In this document: positions 62,301 to 64,000 of the stretch, in pieces
Numbering within the stretch: position 1 is the first letter of the stretch
Layout: every line of letters begins with the position of its first letter
Assembly: GCF_008807075.1 (NCBI RefSeq)
Contig: NZ_CP035632.1
Coordinates: 1,178,001-1,242,000 of the forward strand
Length of the DNA stretch: 64,000 nt
Direction of reading: 5' to 3'
From: Synechococcus sp. RSCCF101
GTDB taxonomy: Bacteria; Cyanobacteriota; Cyanobacteriia; PCC-6307; Cyanobiaceae
Translations under genes and position numbers: made by a program
Notes under the pieces: generated by a model
What the model saw: only the letters and a program-made list of their open reading frames with translations
Databases searched by the model: none
Told to the model about the DNA's origin: nothing

Positions 62301-64000
62301 GGCGCATCTGGACTTCCCTCCTCCGTCAGACCCGAATCGATCAGACCAGACGCATTCGGCGTGCCCGTCAGGCTCAGCTCGAAATCATCCGCATCCTTGC
62401 TCGCTCCAGCATCGTCATCCGCTCCATAGCTCTCGATCACAGCGTCCTCGAACGCCACCTCGTAATCCGAGCTGTCGCTCGCCGGGAAGCCACCATCGAA
62501 GTTGCCGGCATCCGCCGCCGCATCCGATGTCGTCACACCCAGATCGCTGATGTCGATCGCAGCAACGTCATCCACCGCAGGACCGTCATCGGCAAACTTC
62601 AGGTTCCCGCCGATCTGCGTCGTCAGGTCCTCCGTCACCACATCGCCGTCGCTGTCGGTGATCGTCACCGTCGCGGACAGCGCCACCTGACCGGCCAGAT
62701 CCACCTGGTCGCTCGGGAACACCGCATTCGGATCACTCGGATCCGTATCCACACGATCGTGCGTCAACGCTGCGTTCTGCGTCAGCGTCACCGTCCCCTT
62801 GTCGCTGTCCGTCACCTCAACCGTGAACGACGACGCTCCGGGCGCTGACACATCAAACGCCGCATCCGTCGAGCCATACACCGTCTGGCCATCCGCACTC
62901 ACGAACAGATAGATCGGCGCATCTGGACTTCCCTCCTCCGTCAGACCCGAATCGATCAGACCAGACGCATTCGGCGTGCCCGTCAGGCTCAGCTCGAAAT
63001 CATCCGCATCCTTGCTCGCTCCAGCATCGTCATCCGCTCCATAGCTCTCGATCACAGCGTCCTCGAACGCCACCTCGTAATCCGAGCTGTCGCTCGCCGG
63101 GAAGCCACCATCGAAGTTGCCGGCATCCGCCGCCGCATCCGATGTCGTCACACCCAGATCGCTGATGTCGATCGCAGCAACGTCATCCACCGCAGGACCG
63201 TCATCGGCAAACTTCAGGTTCCCGCCGATCTGCGTCGTCAGGTCCTCCGTCACCACATCGCCGTCGCTGTCGGTGATCGTCACCGTCGCGGACAGCGCCA
63301 CCTGACCGGCCAGATCCACCTGGTCGCTCGGGAACACCGCATTCGGATCACTCGGATCCGTATCCACACGATCGTGCGTCAACGCTGCGTTCTGCGTCAG
63401 CGTCACCGTCCCCTTGTCGCTGTCCGTCACCTCAACCGTGAACGACGACGCTCCGGGCGCTGACACATCAAACGCCGCATCCGTCGAGCCATACACCGTC
63501 TGGCCATCCGCACTCACGAACAGATAGATCGGCGCATCTGGACTTCCCTCCTCCGTCAGACCCGAATCGATCAGACCAGACGCATTCGGCGTGCCCGTCA
63601 GGCTCAGCTCGAAATCATCCGCATCCTTGCTCGCTCCAGCATCGTCATCCGCTCCATAGCTCTCGATCACAGCGTCCTCGAACGCCACCTCGTAATCCGA
63701 GCTGTCGCTCGCCGGGAAGCCACCATCGAAGTTGCCGGCATCCGCCGCCGCATCCGATGTCGTCACACCCAGATCGCTGATGTCGATCGCAGCAACGTCA
63801 TCCACCGCAGGACCGTCATCGGCAAACTTCAGGTTCCCGCCGATCTGCGTCGTCAGGTCCTCCGTCACCACATCGCCGTCGCTGTCGGTGATCGTCACCG
63901 TCGCGGACAGCGCCACCTGACCGGCCAGATCCACCTGGTCGCTCGGGAACACCGCATTCGGATCACTCGGATCCGTATCCACACGATCGTGCGTCAACGC
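44360..64000 (-). CDS. Giant tandem-repeat RTX/VWA surface or secreted protein (5' end outside window)
   Basis: More than 6,500 codons with no stop; the start lies beyond the right edge. From the N-terminal side come about fifteen 205-residue repeats, each with VDLAGQVALSATVTITDSDG and ending FADDGP, then four diverged units. Next are six 176-residue units starting LDLTLGGGLLQTDDGGLSGG, then two further diverged units. A VWA domain follows (about 47060-47760, with metal-site motif LLVDVTGSMEF). RTX nonapeptides (GDAGDDIILGLSGDDVITGG, about 46225-46390), an EF-like segment (DADLDGVLEASE) and an acidic tail of about 450 residues complete it. The repeats resemble DUF5801/T1SS-143-type units of type I-secreted adhesins. 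Composition (Asp, Thr, Ser, Gly; almost no Cys) fits a calcium-stabilised extracellular fibre. No secretion genes are in the window. Confidence 0.9.
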   Translation of the reverse strand, partial: ALTHDRVDTDPSDPNAVFPSDQVDLAGQVALSATVTITDSDGDVVTEDLTTQIGGNLKFADDGPAVDDVAAIDISDLGVTTSDAAADAGNFDGGFPASDSSDYEVAFEDAVIESYGADDDAGASKDADDFELSLTGTPNASGLIDSGLTEEGSPDAPIYLFVSADGQTVYGSTDAAFDVSAPGASSFTVEVTDSDKGTVTLTQNAALTHDRVDTDPSDPNAVFPSDQVDLAGQVALSATVTITDSDGDVVTEDLTTQIGGNLKFADDGPAVDDVAAIDISDLGVTTSDAAADAGNFDGGFPASDSSDYEVAFEDAVIESYGADDDAGASKDADDFELSLTGTPNASGLIDSGLTEEGSPDAPIYLFVSADGQTVYGSTDAAFDVSAPGASSFTVEVTDSDKGTVTLTQNAALTHDRVDTDPSDPNAVFPSDQVDLAGQVALSATVTITDSDGDVVTEDLTTQIGGNLKFADDGPAVDDVAAIDISDLGVTTSDAAADAGNFDGGFPASDSSDYEVAFEDAVIESYGADDDAGASKDADDFELSLTGTPNASGLIDSGLTEEGSPDAPIYLFVSADGQTVYGSTDAAFDVSAPGASSFTVEVTDSDKGTVTLTQNAALTHDRVDTDPSDPNAVFPSDQVDLAGQVALSATVTITDSDGDVVTEDLTTQIGGNLKFADDGPAVDDVAAIDISDLGVTTSDAAADAGNFDGGFPASDSSDYEVAFEDAVIESYGADDDAGASKDADDFELSLTGTPNASGLIDSGLTEEGSPDAPIYLFVSADGQTVYGSTDAAFDVSAPGASSFTVEVTDSDKGTVTLTQNAALTHDRVDTDPSDPNAVFPSDQVDLAGQVALSATVTITDSDGDVVTEDLTTQIGGNLKFADDGPAVDDVAAIDISDLGVTTSDAAADAGNFDGGFPASDSSDYEVAFEDAVIESYGADDDAGASKDADDFELSLTGTPNASGLIDSGLTEEGSPDAPIYLFVSADGQTVYGSTDAAFDVSAPGASSFTVEVTDSDKGTVTLTQNAALTHDRVDTDPSDPNAVFPSDQVDLAGQVALSATVTITDSDGDVVTEDLTTQIGGNLKFADDGPAVDDVAAIDISDLGVTTSDAAADAGNFDGGFPASDSSDYEVAFEDAVIESYGADDDAGASKDADDFELSLTGTPNASGLIDSGLTEEGSPDAPIYLFVSADGQTVYGSTDAAFDVSAPGASSFTVEVTDSDKGTVTLTQNAALTHDRVDTDPSDPNAVFPSDQVDLAGQVALSATVTITDSDGDVVTEDLTTQIGGNLKFADDGPAVDDVAAIDISDLGVTTSDAAADAGNFDGGFPASDSSDYEVAFEDAVIESYGADDDAGASKDADDFELSLTGTPNASGLIDSGLTEEGSPDAPIYLFVSADGQTVYGSTDAAFDVSAPGASSFTVEVTDSDKGTVTLTQNAALTHDRVDTDPSDPNAVFPSDQVDLAGQVALSATVTITDSDGDVVTEDLTTQIGGNLKFADDGPAVDDVAAIDISDLGVTTSDAAADAGNFDGGFPASDSSDYEVAFEDAVIESYGADDDAGASKDADDFELSLTGTPNASGLIDSGLTEEGSPDAPIYLFVSADGQTVYGSTDAAFDVSAPGASSFTVEVTDSDKGTVTLTQNAALTHDRVDTDPSDPNAVFPSDQVDLAGQVALSATVTITDSDGDVVTEDLTTQIGGNLKFADDGPAVDDVAAIDISDLGVTTSDAAADAGNFDGGFPASDSSDYEVAFEDAVIESYGADDDAGASKDADDFELSLTGTPNASGLIDSGLTEEGSPDAPIYLFVSADGQTVYGSTDAAFDVSAPGASSFTVEVTDSDKGTVTLTQNAALTHDRVDTDPSDPNAVFPSDQVDLAGQVALSATVTITDSDGDVVTEDLTTQIGGNLKFADDGPAVDDVAAIDISDLGVTTSDAAADAGNFDGGFPASDSSDYEVAFEDAVIESYGADDDAGASKDADDFELSLTGTPNASGLIDSGLTEEGSPDAPIYLFVSADGQTVYGSTDAAFDVSAPGASSFTVEVTDSDKGTVTLTQNAALTHDRVDTDPSDPNAVFPSDQVDLAGQVALSATVTITDSDGDVVTEDLTTQIGGNLKFADDGPAVDDVAAIDISDLGVTTSDAAADAGNFDGGFPASDSSDYEVAFEDAVIESYGADDDAGASKDADDFELSLTGTPNASGLIDSGLTEEGSPDAPIYLFVSADGQTVYGSTDAAFDVSAPGASSFTVEVTDSDKGTVTLTQNAALTHDRVDTDPSDPNAVFPSDQVDLAGQVALSATVTITDSDGDVVTEDLTTQIGGNLKFADDGPAVDDVAAIDISDLGVTTSDAAADAGNFDGGFPASDSSDYEVAFEDAVIESYGADDDAGASKDADDFELSLTGTPNASGLIDSGLTEEGSPDAPIYLFVSADGQTVYGSTDAAFDVSAPGASSFTVEVTDSDKGTVTLTQNAALTHDRVDTDPSDPNAVFPSDQVDLAGQVALSATVTITDSDGDVVTEDLTTQIGGNLKFADDGPAVDDVAAIDISDLGVTTSDAAADAGNFDGGFPASDSSDYEVAFEDAVIESYGADDDAGASKDADDFELSLTGTPNASGLIDSGLTEEGSPDAPIYLFVSADGQTVYGSTDAAFDVSAPGASSFTVEVTDSDKGTVTLTQNAALTHDRVDTDPSDPNAVFPSDQVDLAGQVALSATVTITDSDGDVVTEDLTTQIGGNLKFADDGPAVDDVAAIDISDLGVTTSDAAADAGNFDGGFPASDSSDYEVAFEDAVIESYGADDDAGASKDADDFELSLTGTPNASGLIDSGLTEEGSPDAPIYLFVSADGQTVYGSTDAAFDVSAPGASSFTVEVTDSDKGTVTLTQNAALTHDRVDTDPSDPNAVFPSDQVDLAGQVALSATVTITDSDGDVVTEDLTTQIGGNLKFADDGPAVDDVAAIDISDLGVTTSDAAADAGNFDGGFPASDSSDYEVAFEDAVIESYGADDDAGASKDADDFELSLTGTPNASGLIDSGLTEEGSPDAPIYLFVSADGQTVYGSTDAAFDVSAPGASSFTVEVTDSDKGTVTLTQNAALTHDRVDTDPSDPNAVFPSDQVDLAGQVALSATVTITDSDGDVVTEDLTTQIGGNLKFADDGPKIANAGALDAVATLDESALSDDGVYSATLDLSSVFGVESYGADAAGETTYAVSFSGADARSGLFILDPSEGDPTDPTTDPGKGASIDLVDNGDGTVSGVVFRNTPGSIRGERIFEISVDNAGVVTFEYSDQTDPANIWHSDATDADDEEAIKTALENQLIVTKTVVDSDGDTATQSIDIGQEALLVGDDGPSVESGAIDITGLELTTSDAAAIGADGNYTGGFPATDSVDYEAAFEASTTELYGTDGAGQLEVGDFALSISVDPDPQTGLVDSGLTEETGDDPIYLFLSGDGTTIYGSTDQGFDPNAPGAEQSFTVEVTDSDKGTVKLTQKAALTHGRKDASPANPAATVPTDQVDLAGLVTLLATVSVVDADGDSVSDDLSTEIGGNLLFADDGPKAEVGDVDITGLDVTTSDAAAVGSDGNYTGGFPATDFAIYETAFEAAVTERFGADADGEKDAAGFELKLGADPDPQTGLVDSGLTEESGDDPIYLFLRSDGSTIYGSTDDTFDADAPSGDEAFTVQVTDAATGQVTLTQKAAITQPTAQTDPTNPNDPTSGFPSDQVTLAGLVTLAATVTVTDSDGDSEANDVETDIGVNLSFADDGPKADVGVVDISGLAITTADAAAVPSDGNFTGGFPASDSASYEVAFEAAITERYGADAAGEKDAAEFALSLSVDPDPSTGLVSSGLTEESSDDPIYLFLSADGSTIYGSTDSAFDASAPSADVSFTIAVTDDTTGEVTLTQSAAITQLTAQTDPAAPNDPATGFPSDQVNLSGLITLSAVVTLTDSDGDVVKEDVSTEIGSNLLFADDGPVLDLTLGGGLLQTDDGGLSGGNEGGTTTDTEGAGSLFTVTAEFGADGAENDPAVEYDLVLGTSTTTTLEDVATGEVVELSETAGGVIEGRTETSDDLVFTLSVDASTGAVTLDQRRAVEHGRSDTNDSPSFDTDVTGLGVADAVLLKGTLTDADGDVATDTIDLSGNIKFTDDGPVLDLTLGGGLLQTDDGGLSGGNEGGTTTDTEGAGSLFTVTSELPGADQGSPAPEVTYDLEVGSNATTSVVDVATGEVVELSETAGGVIEGRTETSDDLVFTLSVDASTGAVTLDQRRAVEHGRSDTNDSPSFDTDVTGLGVADAVLLKGTLTDADGDVATDTIDLSGNIKFTDDGPVLDLTLGGGLLQTDDGGLSGGNEGGTTTDTEGAGSLFTVTSELPGADQGSPAPEVTYDLEVGSNATTSVVDVATGEVVELSETAGGVIEGRTETSDDLVFTLSVDASTGAVTLDQRRAVEHGRSDTNDSPSFDTDVTGLGVADAVLLKGTLTDADGDVATDTIDLSGNIKFTDDGPVLDLTLGGGLLQTDDGGLSGGNEGGTTTDTEGAGSLFTVTSELPGADQGSPAPEVTYDLEVGSNATTSVVDVATGEVVELSETAGGVIEGRTETSDDLVFTLSVDASTGAVTLDQRRAVEHGRSDTNDSPSFDTDVTGLGVADAVLLKGTLTDADGDVATDTIDLSGNIKFTDDGPVLDLTLGGGLLQTDDGGLSGGNEGGTTTDTEGAGSLFTVTSELPGADQGSPAPEVTYDLEVGSNATTSVVDVATGEVVELSETAGGVIEGRTETSDDLVFTLSVDASTGAVTLDQRRAVEHGRSDTNDSPSFDTDVTGLGVADAVLLKGTLTDADGDVATDTIDLSGNIKFTDDGPVLDLTLGGGLLQTDDGGLSGGNEGGTTTDTEGAGSLFTVTSELPGADQGSPAPEVTYDLEVGSNATTSVVDVATGEVVELSETAGGVIEGRTETSDDLVFTLSVDASTGAVTLDQRRAVEHGRSDTNDSPSFDTDVTGLGVADAVLLKGTLTDADGDVATDTIDLSGNISFTDDGPNQPGLTLDDQTALLTFDGGLTGGNFVGAELGEDTNPSSTVATVNLADFYTVDPSDLGADGAGGRDISHALKLASPSVDSGLTSGGEAITLTQNGDVITGATTSGTVFTLTLDDTNDTLTLSQVAAVDHASQDEYSGSYINDLAVLGDGKVSLTVTVTDTDADGDKGVTEKDLDLGHQIKFGDDGPQVADPDPTALNGENAALDESELSVFDGVYSATLNVSPAFSQPGVDNPGADLPGTPVSYDLELVGDNVLSGLFILDSFKADGKGNEIVLNQDAQTGLITGSAELQVDAGGTTESVDVFTIDVDSSTGIITFQYKDDEAGGTVDPGDAASNPYNIWHSNASSDDEAALKTQIPNSLLVTQTLGDADGDFAVSSGLDLGNGELLLIEDSGPFAPNLTNTGTAEPRGTNLQLLVDVTGSMEFSTDFPDAVRFDLLKNALLEVLDQYESQYTDSADLNVQIIEFSQRSGRDADLITVGGQSWYTAAEAKDVIIGLDAGGRTNYDAPLLEAQDTLNNTGFDPDFANIGYFISDGEPNESESWPTANYGGQGTVSVTTGSDGITNTSSGGNISEQEAWARFLESQEMTYYSLGISEALAGNTTAKGFLDNIAYEFGGEGKDAEAIIVEDVSQLQDTLVALVSSQPVQAEILTSDPTETAKAYLGTDLPGDLVSITDTATGDVYTIADVDADGKITIPDADPNDGIGGTLTVQFTGPDRGQYVFTPTDDISDSFTSSYGYEIVDEDGDRATESLDLSIDLEGTKDVIRNVRIETNQDITSDGSTLRIPEWALLANDTFRSITDPTILGLSNAVEGTVVKNGSDVVFTFDGGTGGIEGAFTYSVAAVATPNFEADVEINYDEGTLNGSGFSDLLIGRSGVDDTINGDAGDDIILGLSGDDVITGGSGKDQIVGGTGSDEMFGDPGSGTRSTDWFTFIKGEGSSTDVDFIRDFNAGGVDDFIVIRGENYDGITLSGPGGSGGDDYTLTVSYTDASDDTFIIDTDGVTVNTDDVLLSNRTGTIDGPIADASLYLDADLDGVLEASEFIGSTDTTGALQWFASLSQLDVNDDGSFTLGEARAVQTGGTDTETGLSYDINLYGPAGASVVTPLTSLLQPRLEKGESLDEAEARLKAALDIKSDRSLTSLDPMVNGVEGLIAAASVMTAAVQLSEIASAETGSTEAAVSYDAFSALSDTLVSTSDSTSAPVDLADPTVLSQTGEALSLTTTSDSAVLAFMTASQDALQASIADIEVMDEAVDAISAVQSLTQGSFAQVLHSVGSGALDASQLNPLTASLQALAEGEISVEELAPVDQALNEALASSESAAAEAVASDAADPGLSEPAGPALTPEALDTALAQLPESVMDRLVETDPVESAELVEESETPSGTPETDLDEPLVAETDLPGETEDGSGDLAAELESPAFDVSADGTVADVELASALEEALANPLLLQDGDAGLSSLETPEDPTTVSDDAVAEIQTEYLVNGEHSIGEESSDVDLDADPSLETFHAEDLLALEAESLPGHDTVEADALDVIPPHETAGHDYA
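46225..46390 (-). other. RTX calcium-binding nonapeptide block
   Basis: Within the giant protein: successive GDAGDDIIL, GLSGDDVIT, GGSGKDQIV, GGTGSDEMF repeats of GGxGxDxUx type. They bind calcium after export and are typical of type I secretion substrates, where they lie near the C-terminus. Here about 600 residues follow them. Confidence 0.85.
47060..47760 (-). other. von Willebrand factor A domain within the giant protein
   Basis: The domain begins LQLLVDVTGSMEFSTDFPDA, where DVTGS is the metal-ion-dependent adhesion site DxSxS variant. It continues with NVQIIEFSQRSGRDADLI, GLDAGGRTNYDAPLLEAQD (with the MIDAS Thr/Asn loop) and FANIGYFISDGEPNESE (with the final MIDAS Asp). All metal-site loops are present, so ligand binding is plausible. 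Confidence 0.85.
49005..51941 (-). repeat. 528 bp tandem repeats (176 residues), about 5.5 near-identical copies
   Basis: Units recur every 528 bp, e.g. starting positions 49398, 49926, 50454, 50982 and 51510. The copies I compared are identical except for one base: 50954 is G where other copies have A, a synonymous GAT/GAC change on the coding strand. A sixth, diverged copy follows up to about 52160. The repeats are in frame within the giant gene. Confidence 0.93.
54586..64000 (-). repeat. 615 bp tandem repeats (205 residues), about 15.3 copies, apparently perfect
   Basis: From 54586 to the window edge the sequence repeats every 615 bp. All blocks I compared line by line are identical, including third codon positions. 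The array continues past the window. Copies below 54586 (52160-54020) are clearly related but diverged, so the perfect part is a recent expansion or is kept uniform by recombination. Copy number in the true genome could differ from the assembly. Confidence 0.95.

Noticed and set aside
54586-64000. Regular repeats considered as a CRISPR array
   Set aside because: The unit is 615 bp with no unique spacers, and all copies lie in frame within one coding sequence.

Overview
The window is GC-rich, densely packed bacterial chromosome from a unicellular cyanobacterium, most likely of the Synechococcus/Cyanobium group. The evidence is the magnesium chelatase subunit ChlH, two high-light-inducible proteins, a BicA-like SulP transporter, a CPP1-like J-domain protein and several families largely confined to cyanobacteria (DUF3531, DUF2949, the DUF3038/DUF4335 pair, DUF92). 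The species assignment is inference.

Layout. 1-2.7 kb: the start of a C-terminal-processing-type protease, ispG, a family 4 uracil-DNA glycosylase and a VOC protein, all on the minus strand. 2.7-8.1 kb: a tightly coupled plus-strand chain of an aminotransferase, a PhnD/PhnC/PhnE-type phosphonate or phosphite transporter with a double-length fused permease, and an SGNH hydrolase. 8.2-15.8 kb: housekeeping and cyanobacterial core genes (group 3 sigma factor, DUF92, RsmE, DUF3531, an ECF-like ATPase, Hsp33, CPP1-like, release factor 3). 15.9-17.6 kb: BicA-like transporter. 17.6-20.6 kb: a complete siaABCD-like signalling operon with a diguanylate cyclase, followed by tRNA-Ser(UGA). 21.1-23.3 kb: a membrane-anchored solute-binding protein translationally coupled to a pentameric-ligand-gated-channel-like protein. 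23.4-28.0 kb: Hli protein, SNase-like protein, small ORFs, PPK2 and an OmpR/EnvZ-like pair whose regulator is frameshifted. 28.2-37.5 kb: EF-hand protein, DUF4335/DUF3038, apt, DUF2949, a UbiH-like oxygenase, a second Hli protein, dapB and a large HD-GYP protein. 37.6-41.6 kb: chlH. 41.7-44.3 kb: two genes of unknown function and a response regulator with a degenerate receiver domain.

44.3-64 kb: the 3' part of one giant minus-strand gene (more than 6,500 codons visible, start outside the window). It encodes a surface or secreted repeat protein. From the N-terminal side it has about 15 apparently perfect 205-residue repeats, then diverged repeats, six 176-residue repeats, a VWA domain, RTX repeats and an acidic tail.

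How the parts may work together (inference): a diguanylate cyclase with its Sia switch, an HD-GYP phosphodiesterase and a giant RTX/VWA adhesin in one window suggest regulated surface attachment or aggregation. The best candidate for an undescribed system is the solute-binding protein/ligand-gated-channel pair at 21.1-23.3 kb. The siaABCD operon in a cyanobacterial setting, with a SiaA that lacks a large sensor domain, is the second.
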